A stretch of DNA of 5,664 nucleotides, from NCBI GenBank assembly GCA_023141985.1, contig JAGLKH010000014.1, positions 1 to 5,664 of the forward strand, written 5' to 3'. Positions 1 through 5,664 of the stretch are shown in pieces. Position 1 is the first letter of the stretch. The number at the start of each line of letters is the position of its first letter. The notes below the pieces were generated by a model that did not search any database, was not told where the DNA came from, and saw only the letters and a program-made list of their open reading frames with translations. The DNA is from Flavobacteriaceae bacterium. Lineage in GTDB: Bacteria > Bacteroidota > Bacteroidia > Flavobacteriales > Flavobacteriaceae. Both the position numbers and the translations under genes were made by a program.

Positions 1-822
1 CCAATGACATTGCATGAAGCACTGGAAACCACAAAAATTCATTCTGTAGTTGGTCGTGTTAAAGAGCATGCAGGACTTATGGCACAGAGACCTTTTCGTT
101 CGCCACATCACACAATTAGTGATGTAGCACTCGTAGGAGGAGGTGCCTATCCACAGCCTGGAGAAATATCATTATCACATAATGGTGTATTATTTTTAGA
201 TGAATTACCAGAATTTAAACGAGGCGTTCTAGAAGTGATGCGTCAACCTTTAGAAGATAGAGAAGTTACTATTTCTCGCGCAAAATTTACGGTTACTTAT
301 CCGTCGTCATTTATGTTGGTTGCCAGTATGAATCCAAGTCCGGGAGGTTATTTTAACGATCCAGATGCTCCGGTAACTTCTTCTCCTGCTGAGATGCAAC
401 GCTATTTGAGTAAGGTTTCCGGCCCTCTTTTAGATCGCATCGATATTCATATTGAAGTCACACCTGTACCTTTTGAAAAATTATCAGAAGAACGAAAAGG
501 AGAATCTTCAATTGATATTAGAAAACGTGTTACCGCAGCAAGAGATATTCAAACAAAACGTTTTGAAAATTCAGATATAGTACATTATAATGCACAAATG
601 AATACAAAGCAAATTCGTAAACATTGTGTGCTTGATGAAGCATCAAAATCATTACTTAAAACTGCAATGGAAAGATTAAATCTTTCGGCAAGAGCTTACG
701 ATCGCATTTTAAAAGTATCACGCACCATTGCAGATATAGAAGGTGTAGAGCATATTAATGGTAATCACATTAGTGAAGCGATTCAATATAGAAGTCTGGA
801 TAGAGAAGGTTGGTTGGGATAA
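1..822 (+). CDS. comM: YifB/ComM-type AAA+ ATPase (Mg-chelatase-like), C-terminal part, 5' end outside window
   Basis: The frame is open to the left edge (a Pro codon precedes the Met codon at 4-6), so that Met is internal and the gene begins outside the window. About 273 residues are visible. Numbering from that Met: [11 protein letters not shown] at 29-39, Walker [12 protein letters not shown] at 61-71, a sensor-1-like [10 protein letters not shown] at 106-115, an arginine-finger-like [11 protein letters not shown] around R145, and a C-terminal helical domain with [21 protein letters not shown] at about 227-247. It ends with the family hallmark YRSLDREGW. The N-terminal Lon-like domain and Walker A are missing because of the window edge. 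Characterised ComM is a hexameric cytoplasmic helicase that promotes branch migration during natural transformation; many YifB homologues are uncharacterised. The CPCG and C-x-C cysteines of many homologues are absent (NPSPGG here). A terminator-like hairpin follows at once, so it is probably not cotranscribed with the next gene. Family assignment is firm; a competence role here is inferred. Confidence 0.93.
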   Translation, partial: PMTLHEALETTKIHSVVGRVKEHAGLMAQRPFRSPHHTISDVALVGGGAYPQPGEISLSHNGVLFLDELPEFKRGVLEVMRQPLEDREVTISRAKFTVTYPSSFMLVASMNPSPGGYFNDPDAPVTSSPAEMQRYLSKVSGPLLDRIDIHIEVTPVPFEKLSEERKGESSIDIRKRVTAARDIQTKRFENSDIVHYNAQMNTKQIRKHCVLDEASKSLLKTAMERLNLSARAYDRILKVSRTIADIEGVEHINGNHISEAIQYRSLDREGWLG

Positions 823-855
823 CAACTTCCTGCGAAGGCAGGAATCTGTTTTTAA
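821..855 (+). terminator. Rho-independent terminator-like hairpin after comM; also resembles a dispersed repeat
   Basis: A perfect 7-bp stem TTCCTGC (827-833) / GCAGGAA (838-844) closes a GAAG loop (834-837). An additional 4-bp outer stem, AACA (821-824) with TGTT (847-850), lies across 2-nt mismatches. A run of five T (849-853) follows. It begins inside the comM stop codon, which is where a terminator is expected. The T-run is short and the outer stem interrupted, so efficiency is uncertain. The core (CCTGCGAAGGCAGG) looks like a palindromic repeat I recall being scattered through flavobacterial intergenic regions, so it may have both identities. Confidence 0.6.
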
Positions 856-957
856 TAAAAGATTATGATTGATAAAATAGAATTAGGAGATGTTAATTAA
901 GTTAGAAAACGTTATTAATTGTTTCATGTGTTTATATTTATTGTTTTTTAACGGTCA

Positions 958-1001
958 CATGCCTGCATACCGTAGTGACGGTATTTCGGCACGCAGGCAT
1001 G
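958..1001. repeat. Two-storey imperfect palindrome (REP/BIME-like) in the comM-Nramp spacer
   Basis: An outer 9-bp perfect stem CATGCCTGC (958-966) / GCAGGCATG (993-1001) encloses an inner 7-bp perfect stem ATACCGT (967-973) / ACGGTAT (978-984) with an AGTG loop (974-977). The inner stem stacks directly on the 5' arm of the outer stem. An 8-nt unpaired stretch TTCGGCAC (985-992) separates the two stems on the 3' side. The element is markedly GC-richer than the surrounding spacer. No T-run follows on either strand, so it is not a standard terminator. The architecture (stem, bulge, top hairpin) is that of REP-type mobile palindromes or of a structured leader element. Membership of a repeat family cannot be tested from a single copy. 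Confidence 0.6.
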
Positions 1002-1091
1002 CAGTTCGCTATTAATCATTCCCTTTGGTGATAAAAATTTTAACATGCTCGTTTCATTTATTAAAAATAGTATAAAGAACTCAAACAAATA

Positions 1092-2318
1092 ATGATTAAA
1101 AACTGGTTTAAAAATATTGGCCCAGGACCTTTAGTAGCTGCTGCTTTTATTGGCCCGGGAACTGTAACACTGTGTACAATTGCTGGAGTGAGTTTTGGTT
1201 ACGCTTTGCTTTGGGCAATGGTATTATCAATAATGGCAACCATTATATTGCAAGAAATGTCTGCCAGATTGGGTATTATCTCTCAAAAAGGCTTATCAGA
1301 AATTATTAGAACAGAAATTAAGAACCCAATTTTTAGAGGGTTAGCAATCTTACTTATCCTATCCGCTATTGTGATTGGAAATGCAGCTTACGAAGCTGGA
1401 AATATTAGCGGTGGTGTTTTGGGTTTAGAAACTATTATAGGAAATCCTAAACTGGAGATAAGTGGGTTTTATATTAATTTTTTAAGTATTTCTATAGGTG
1501 TTATAGCTTTTGTTTTACTTTACATCGGTAACTACAAAGTGCTCGAAAAAGCGTTGGTATCACTCGTAATCCTTATGAGTGTTGCCTTTTTAATTACAGC
1601 TGTTATAACCAAACCTAATATTGCCGAAATCTTTAAAGGTGTTTTTATTCCGAAATTCCCTAATGATAGTATTTTAACTATTATTGGATTAATAGGAACA
1701 ACCGTTGTGCCATATAATCTCTTTTTACATGCTTCGCTTGTTAAAGAAAAATGGCATGATGAATCCGATTTAAAATTTGCAAGAAAAGATACTATAGTTG
1801 CTGTTATTTTAGGAGGAATTGTATCGATGTGTATTATTATTTCTGCAACTGCTTTTCAGGCACAAGAGATTAATAACGCTGCAGATTTAGCTAAAGGGTT
1901 GGAGCCTTTATTTGGTAGTTTTGCTAAGTACTTTTTAGCTATTGGTTTGTTTGCAGCAGGAATTACAAGTGCAATCACTGCACCTTTGGCAGCAGCCTAT
2001 GTGGCTACTGGTTGTTTAGGGTGGAAGTATAATATGCGTTCAAAAAAATTTAGAAGCGTTTGGATGTTTATTTTATTTTTAGGTGTGCTATTTTCGTCAC
2101 TTAATATAAAACCAATTGAAATTATTAAATTTGCACAAGTGGCAAATGGTATCTTATTACCTGTAATCGCAGGATTTTTACTTTGGATTATGAATAAGTC
2201 TTCAATTTTAGGTAAATATCGTAACAGTAAAACTCAAAACAGTTTTGGATTTATTATTCTTGCAATAACTATATTTTTAGGTTTAAAAAGTATTTTAAAA
2301 GTATTTAATCTTTTATAA
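1092..2318 (+). CDS. Nramp/SLC11-fold membrane transporter lacking canonical metal-binding residues (YcsG-like, linked to 5-oxoprolinase)
   Basis: The 408-residue product is an integral inner-membrane protein with about 11 predicted hydrophobic helices (roughly 12-34, 36-58, 84-107, 128-146, 152-172, 194-215, 234-256, 277-305, 323-338, 345-366, 384-402), the size and layout of Nramp proteins. Family signals are PLVAAAFIGPGTVT in TM1, GTTVVPYNLFLHASLV in TM6 (202-217), AAGITSAITAPLAAAYV in TM8 (288-304) and FAQVANGILLPVI in TM10 (347-359). Canonical Nramp TM1 has DPGN, whose Asp and Asn bind the metal; here it is GPGT (21-24). Canonical TM6 MPH is VPY (206-208). Divalent-metal transport is therefore doubtful. 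It opens a four-gene operon and its TAA overlaps the pxpA ATG by one base. B. subtilis ycsG, an Nramp-family gene, sits in the equivalent ycsF-kipI-kipA operon. I infer transport of a substrate linked to oxoprolinase. The ATG start lacks an SD but places TM1 near the N terminus as expected. Confidence 0.88.
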   Translation: MIKNWFKNIGPGPLVAAAFIGPGTVTLCTIAGVSFGYALLWAMVLSIMATIILQEMSARLGIISQKGLSEIIRTEIKNPIFRGLAILLILSAIVIGNAAYEAGNISGGVLGLETIIGNPKLEISGFYINFLSISIGVIAFVLLYIGNYKVLEKALVSLVILMSVAFLITAVITKPNIAEIFKGVFIPKFPNDSILTIIGLIGTTVVPYNLFLHASLVKEKWHDESDLKFARKDTIVAVILGGIVSMCIIISATAFQAQEINNAADLAKGLEPLFGSFAKYFLAIGLFAAGITSAITAPLAAAYVATGCLGWKYNMRSKKFRSVWMFILFLGVLFSSLNIKPIEIIKFAQVANGILLPVIAGFLLWIMNKSSILGKYRNSKTQNSFGFIILAITIFLGLKSILKVFNLL

Positions 2319-3055
2319 TGTTACAAAAAATAGACATTAATGTCGATGTTGGCGAAGGTGTTAATAACGAATCACAATTAATGCCATATATATCTTCTTG
2401 TAATATTGCATGTGGTGGCCATGCAGGAGACTTATCAACAATACGGACTGTTGTAAGACTTGCTAAACAATATAGAGTAAAGATTGGTGCACATCCCTCT
2501 TTTCCTGATAAAGATAATTTTGGGCGACAGAAAATGGACATCTCTTATTCAAGACTTTATAAATCGATTAGAGAGCAGGTTAATATTTTAATGAAAATTT
2601 TAAGAGATGAAAATGCAACTTTAAATCATATAAAGCCTCATGGTGCATTATATAATCTTGCTGCAACTGATAAATCTACAGCAACAGTTATTATTGAAGC
2701 AATAAAAAGTATCTCTCTTCCCATTAAGCTCTACGTACCTTATAATTCTGTTATTGCTGAACTAGCTATTATTGAAAATATTCCTATTGTTTATGAAGCA
2801 TTTGCAGATAGAAATTATAATGATGATTTGACCTTAGTTTCAAGAAATGAGAAGAATGCAATAATTTCTGATTCCGATGAAATGTTTAATCATGTTCTTA
2901 GAATGATTAAACAGCAAAAAGTGAAAACTATAAATGGAGTGGAAGTTAAGATAATTGCACATACATTTTGTGTTCATGGAGATAATCCAAAAGCTGTAAA
3001 TTTAATTAGAGATTTAAAAGAAAAATTAGAACAACTTCATATTAATATTGAATAG
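2318..3055 (+). CDS. pxpA: 5-oxoprolinase (ATP-hydrolysing) subunit PxpA, LamB/YcsF family
   Basis: PxpA, with PxpB and PxpC, forms the prokaryotic cytoplasmic 5-oxoprolinase, which converts 5-oxo-L-proline, ATP and water to L-glutamate, ADP and phosphate. The 245 residues match the family's usual length of about 250 and show the LamB/YcsF motifs in order: IDINVDVGEG (5-14), SSCNIACGGHAGD (26-38), IGAHPSFPD (56-64) followed by FGRQKM (68-73), NHIKPHGALYN (103-113), EAFADRNYNDD (160-170) and CVHGDNP (218-224). The conserved Asp/His-rich positions characteristic of this NodB-like barrel family all appear present. The ATG overlaps the stop codon of the Nramp-like gene (TAATG, 2316-2320), implying translational coupling, and pxpB follows after 5 nt. 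No SD sequence is seen. The old name LamB refers to the Aspergillus lactam-utilisation gene, not the maltoporin. Assignment is strong from both motifs and gene order. Confidence 0.95.
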   Translation: MLQKIDINVDVGEGVNNESQLMPYISSCNIACGGHAGDLSTIRTVVRLAKQYRVKIGAHPSFPDKDNFGRQKMDISYSRLYKSIREQVNILMKILRDENATLNHIKPHGALYNLAATDKSTATVIIEAIKSISLPIKLYVPYNSVIAELAIIENIPIVYEAFADRNYNDDLTLVSRNEKNAIISDSDEMFNHVLRMIKQQKVKTINGVEVKIIAHTFCVHGDNPKAVNLIRDLKEKLEQLHINIE

Positions 3056-3060
3056 ATATT

Positions 3061-3795
3061 TTGAGTAATTTTCAACTCACATATAAGCAGTATGGCGAAC
3101 ATTCTATTTTAGTAGAATGGCCATCAAAAATTGATAAAAAAACTATTGATGATGTTATATTCTTTAAAGAAAAACTTGAAAGATCACTATTTAAAGATAT
3201 AATTGAGATAAAGTCAGCATACAACTCGATATTAATAAGTTATGTTATAACAATAGATAATATCTATAACAAAATATCAATGCTAAAAGACATATATTCG
3301 TCTGAAATTAATATACTTTCTAAACCATCGACGCTCTGGAAAATTCCAGTCTGTTATGATAATAAATTTGCTTTGGATTTGGATGAAATTTCGTTAGAAA
3401 AAAAGATTTCAAAACAAGATATTATTGCTCTACATTCCGAAGCCATTTACACTATTTTTTTTATTGGTTTTTTACCTGGTTTTTTATATTTAGGAGGTCT
3501 GAATGACACCATCAGTTTTCCAAGAAAATCAAATCCTCGATTGCATATCGACAAAGGATCTGTTGCTATTGGAGGTAAACAAACAGGAGTTTACCCTTGT
3601 AAAAGCCCTGGAGGATGGAATATAATTGGGAATTCTCCTATTAATTTCTTTGATATTGCTAAAAGCCCTCCATGTTTTGCTAAACCTGGTGATAAAATTC
3701 AATTTTATCCAATTACATTAAAGATGCATAGTGATATAACAACTTTAGTAAACGCAGGAGTTTTTCAGATAGAAAGTGAGGTACTACATGGTTAA
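3061..3795 (+). CDS. pxpB: 5-oxoprolinase subunit PxpB (KipI-like carboxyltransferase-domain protein)
   Basis: This is the KipI/allophanate-hydrolase-subunit-1-type partner of PxpC; the B. subtilis homologue KipI was first described as an inhibitor of the sporulation kinase KinA. The 244-residue product has the N-terminal domain with YGEHSILVEW (11-20), then IPVCYD (95-100), the signature GFLPGFLYLGGL (136-147), PRKSNPR (154-160), GSVAIGGKQTGVYP (166-179), SPGGWNIIGNSP (182-193) and KPGDKIQF (208-215). The start is a TTG at 3061, five bases after the pxpA stop. No ATG lies upstream in frame, and the family's N-terminal motif begins only about ten residues in, so TTG is the best choice, though a different non-ATG start cannot be excluded. 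The 3' end overlaps pxpC. The gene is very AT-rich (about 25% G+C in 3181-3240, by hand count). A dual PxpB-PxpC complex is expected from the family. Confidence 0.94.
   Translation: MSNFQLTYKQYGEHSILVEWPSKIDKKTIDDVIFFKEKLERSLFKDIIEIKSAYNSILISYVITIDNIYNKISMLKDIYSSEINILSKPSTLWKIPVCYDNKFALDLDEISLEKKISKQDIIALHSEAIYTIFFIGFLPGFLYLGGLNDTISFPRKSNPRLHIDKGSVAIGGKQTGVYPCKSPGGWNIIGNSPINFFDIAKSPPCFAKPGDKIQFYPITLKMHSDITTLVNAGVFQIESEVLHG
3778..3781 (+). promoter_or_regulatory. pxpC: Shine-Dalgarno-like GAGG favouring the pxpC ATG at 3788
   Basis: GAGG lies six bases before the ATG at 3788, within the last codons of pxpB, and overlaps the competing GTG at 3776. It is the only clear SD-like match before any operon gene; the Nramp-like gene, pxpA and pxpB have none. 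Bacteroidota often initiate without SD pairing, so it may be coincidental, but it supports the ATG over the GTG. Confidence 0.4.
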
Positions 3796-4633
3796 AGTTA
3801 TAAAAGCTGGCTTTTATTCAACTATTCAAGATTTTGGCCGAATTGGATTTCAGAAATATGGAGTTCCAGTTTCAGGTGTAATGGATTGTTATTCAGCACA
3901 AATAGCTAATGCTTTACTCGATAACGATGAAAATGATGCAATTCTTGAAATTGCTATGACTGGACCAACGCTTCAATTTAACAGCCATACTTTTATTTGT
4001 ATTTCAGGAGCTGATCTATCACCAAAATTGAATAACAAACCGATTAAACTAAATCGTGCTTTAAAAATTAAAAAGAATGATATTGTTTCCTTTGATAAAC
4101 ATAATTATGGTTTTAGATGTTATTTGTCTGTTTCCGGTGGCTTTCAAACTGAAACAGTTATGAATAGTAGGAGTATGTACAAAGGTATTACCTCACAATT
4201 TATACTATCTGAAAATGATGAAATATCGATTTTGGAGAACTCAACTCCTATAGAAGAAACTAATTCTTCAATAAGAATGGATGTTGATCATTTCATTTCC
4301 AAAGAAATAGAAGTATTTAAAGGCCCGGAATTTGATTTTCTAACTAAAGCCCAACAAAAAAGATTGCTATTGGATGTGTTTACGATTTCTAATGATAATA
4401 ATAGAATGGCATATCAGCTTGATGAAACTTTAGGGAATAGATTGAAACCTATTATAACATCTTTAGTTTTACCGGGGACAGTCCAGCTAACACCTTCAGG
4501 AAAACTTATAGTTTTAATGAGAGATTGCCAAACTACTGGTGGCTACCCAAGAGTATTACAGTTAAGCGAAGCTGCTATAAATAAATTATCTCAAAAGTTT
4601 ACTGGAAATAAAATTCATTTTAAAATGAAATAA
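3788..4633 (+). CDS. pxpC: 5-oxoprolinase subunit PxpC (KipA-like biotin-dependent-carboxyltransferase-type domain)
   Basis: PxpC is the KipA/allophanate-hydrolase-subunit-2-type partner of PxpB in the cytoplasmic oxoprolinase. With the ATG start it has 281 residues. Motifs are STIQDFGRIGFQKYGVP (11-27) and SGVMD (29-33), NALLDNDEND (41-50), MTGP (57-60), SGADLSP (73-79), YLSVSGG (112-118), SNDNNRMAYQL (201-211) and RDCQTTGGYPRV (245-256). An in-frame GTG at 3776 would add four residues (MRYY), but the ATG at 3788 gives the canonical opening MVKVIKAGFYSTIQD and is preceded by GAGG at a suitable distance, so I prefer it. The first 8 nt overlap the end of pxpB in another frame, indicating coupled translation and fitting equal synthesis of two partner subunits. 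It is the last gene of the operon; only 8 bp separate it from the convergent aldehyde dehydrogenase gene. PxpB and PxpC are fused in some bacteria but are separate here. Confidence 0.95.
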   Translation: MVKVIKAGFYSTIQDFGRIGFQKYGVPVSGVMDCYSAQIANALLDNDENDAILEIAMTGPTLQFNSHTFICISGADLSPKLNNKPIKLNRALKIKKNDIVSFDKHNYGFRCYLSVSGGFQTETVMNSRSMYKGITSQFILSENDEISILENSTPIEETNSSIRMDVDHFISKEIEVFKGPEFDFLTKAQQKRLLLDVFTISNDNNRMAYQLDETLGNRLKPIITSLVLPGTVQLTPSGKLIVLMRDCQTTGGYPRVLQLSEAAINKLSQKFTGNKIHFKMK

Positions 4634-4643
4634 TAGTTTCATT
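4614..4643. other. Overlapping AT-rich palindromes at the convergent pxpC/aldehyde dehydrogenase junction
   Basis: A perfect 16-bp palindrome TTCATTTTAAAATGAA (4614-4629) overlaps a second inverted repeat, AATGAAA (4624-4630) / TTTCATT (4637-4643), with a 6-nt loop that carries the pxpC stop. The AATGAA arm is shared, so the two foldings exclude each other. The region covers both stop codons and the 8-bp gap between the genes. A bidirectional transcription end is plausible, but the stems are weak and neither strand has a clean T-run, so function is uncertain. Confidence 0.35.
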
Positions 4644-5664
4644 AAAAATATTTTAAAAAGAGTTTTATAAGCTTTATTTTGCCTTTATAAGGTGCATAAC
4701 GCAACGGAATATCTAACCAATTCCCTTTTTTTACAACTGCTTTTTTATGAGAGAAGGTGTCAAAAGTGCGTTTGCCATGATAGGCACCAATACCACTATG
4801 CCCAACGCCTCCAAAAGGTAATCTATGGTTTGAAAAGTGAATAACAGTATCATTTATGGTGCCACCACCAAAAGAATATGTCGAGATCATTTTTTTTACG
4901 AATGTACTGTTAGTACTAAATACATATAATGATAATGGTTTGTTATACTTAGAGATAATAGCATTGATGTCGTCTTCGTTGCTATAGCTTAAAACAGGGA
5001 GAATTGGGCCAAAAATTTCACCTTTCATAATTTCACTATTCAAGCCTGGATTATCTATAACAGTTGGTGAAATGTACAACTCACTTGCATTTGTTTTTCC
5101 GCCAATAACTATAGTTTCGTTTTGTAGCATAGTTGCCAAACGATTAAAATTCCTCTCATTTACTATTCTGGCAAGATCTTTTGATTGTTCAGGGTTTTTG
5201 GTGTAAGCCAATTCAATTTCAAATTGTAATGCGTTGATAAATTGTTGTTTTACCGAATTATGAATAAGTACATAGTCTGCAGCAATACATGTTTGACCAG
5301 CATTAAAAAATTTTCCCCAAACGATACGTCTGGCTGCTAATTTTATATTGGCAGTTTCATCAATGATACAAGGGTTTTTTCCTCCAAGTTCTAAGGTTGT
5401 AGGAGTTAAATGTTCAGCAGCAGCTTTTGCAACAATTTTACCAACAGCAACACTTCCTGTAAAGAAAATATAATCCCAACCTTTCGATAAAAGTTCTTGT
5501 GCAATGGCTGCATCTCCTTGTATAATGGTAACATGTTCAGGACTAAAAGCAGCCGTAATAATATCTTCCATTATTTTTGAAGTATGTGGTGTAAGTTCGC
5601 TAGGTTTTAATACTACAGTGTTTCCTGCAGCAACAGCTCCAATTAAAGGAGATAATGCTAATTG
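4642..5664 (-). CDS. NAD(P)-dependent aldehyde dehydrogenase, class-3 type, C-terminal part (5' end outside window)
   Basis: It oxidises an aldehyde to the carboxylate with NAD(P)+. The reading frame stays open to the right edge: beyond the Met codon at 5569-5571 another 31 residues match the family (QLALSPLIGAVAAGN, then VVLKPSELTP), so that Met is internal. About 340 of an expected 450-odd residues are visible. Numbering from the internal Met: FTGS at 37-40 (cofactor-site region), general base E61 in TLELGGKNPCIID, catalytic C95 in NAGQTCIAADY, EIFGP at 185-189, and PFGGVGHSG at 252-260. The C-terminal LRYAPYKGKIKLIKLFL is characteristic of the ALDH3 branch (fatty or aromatic aldehyde dehydrogenases, AlkH/YwdH-like). 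No break or missing catalytic residue is seen. The true substrate cannot be told from sequence. It runs convergently to the oxoprolinase operon, so a shared pathway is not implied. Confidence 0.93.
   Translation of the reverse strand, partial: QLALSPLIGAVAAGNTVVLKPSELTPHTSKIMEDIITAAFSPEHVTIIQGDAAIAQELLSKGWDYIFFTGSVAVGKIVAKAAAEHLTPTTLELGGKNPCIIDETANIKLAARRIVWGKFFNAGQTCIAADYVLIHNSVKQQFINALQFEIELAYTKNPEQSKDLARIVNERNFNRLATMLQNETIVIGGKTNASELYISPTVIDNPGLNSEIMKGEIFGPILPVLSYSNEDDINAIISKYNKPLSLYVFSTNSTFVKKMISTYSFGGGTINDTVIHFSNHRLPFGGVGHSGIGAYHGKRTFDTFSHKKAVVKKGNWLDIPLRYAPYKGKIKLIKLFLKYF

Noticed and set aside
865..900. 11-codon ATG reading frame in the comM-Nramp spacer
   Set aside because: Too short and AT-rich to support as a gene; no SD sequence, no known leader-peptide pattern such as a run of one amino acid.
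933..940. TATATTTA, a 7-of-8 match to the Bacteroidota -7 consensus TAnnTTTG
   Set aside because: No TTG element at the needed distance upstream; in such AT-rich DNA this match is expected by chance.
1071..1076. TATAAA as a -10 box for the Nramp-like gene
   Set aside because: No -35 partner at proper spacing, it does not fit the Bacteroidota consensus, and it would leave only about 10 nt of leader.
1092..2318. Annotation as MntH-type manganese transporter
   Set aside because: The metal-binding DPGN and MPH motifs are replaced and the gene context is 5-oxoproline metabolism, so naming it mntH would mislead.
2305..2541. Minus-strand open frame of 78 codons over the start of pxpA
   Set aside because: It lies wholly opposite the well-conserved pxpA N terminus and has no recognisable domain; it is a shadow of the real gene.
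3776..3787. GTG at 3776 as the pxpC start
   Set aside because: The ATG at 3788 fits the family N terminus and has a better placed GAGG; the extra residues MRYY are not expected.
3061..4633. Urea carboxylase / allophanate hydrolase subunits instead of PxpB and PxpC
   Set aside because: These domains are also described as allophanate hydrolase subunits 1 and 2, but there is no biotin-carboxylase or amidase gene here and pxpA is adjacent, which points to oxoprolinase.

Overview
The window looks like a piece of a Bacteroidota chromosome, most likely from the Flavobacteriaceae. The DNA is AT-rich, Shine-Dalgarno sequences are mostly absent, and the YifB/ComM protein carries a run of residues ([12 protein letters not shown]) that I recall as typical of that family. 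No database search was possible, so names rest on motif recognition and gene context.

Layout: (1) 1-822, + strand: the C-terminal part of a YifB/ComM-type AAA+ ATPase, cut by the left edge. (2) 823-1091: a 269-bp spacer with two GC-rich inverted repeats. The first is a terminator-like hairpin directly after comM. The second is a two-storey palindrome at 958-1001 that looks like a dispersed REP-type element. (3) 1092-4633, + strand: a tightly packed four-gene operon encoding an Nramp/SLC11-fold membrane protein and then the three subunits of the prokaryotic ATP-dependent 5-oxoprolinase, PxpA (LamB/YcsF), PxpB (KipI-like) and PxpC (KipA-like). The junctions are a 1-nt overlap (TAATG), a 5-nt gap before a TTG start, and an 8-nt overlap. 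(4) 4642-5664, - strand: the C-terminal three quarters of a class-3-type aldehyde dehydrogenase, cut by the right edge and convergent with pxpC across only 8 bp.

How the genes work together: PxpABC hydrolyses 5-oxo-L-proline (pyroglutamate, a spontaneous cyclisation product of glutamine and glutamyl metabolites) to glutamate using ATP. The Nramp-like protein is translationally coupled to pxpA. It lacks the canonical metal-coordinating residues of Nramp transporters: the DPGN of TM1 reads GPGT, and the MPH of TM6 reads VPY. Bacillus subtilis also has an Nramp-family gene (ycsG) in its ycsF-kipI-kipA operon. The most interesting reading is therefore that this transporter family has been repurposed to carry a substrate linked to the oxoprolinase, perhaps 5-oxoproline itself, rather than a divalent metal. 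This is inference, not shown by the sequence. No transcriptional regulator of the KipR type and no YcsI homologue lie in the window.
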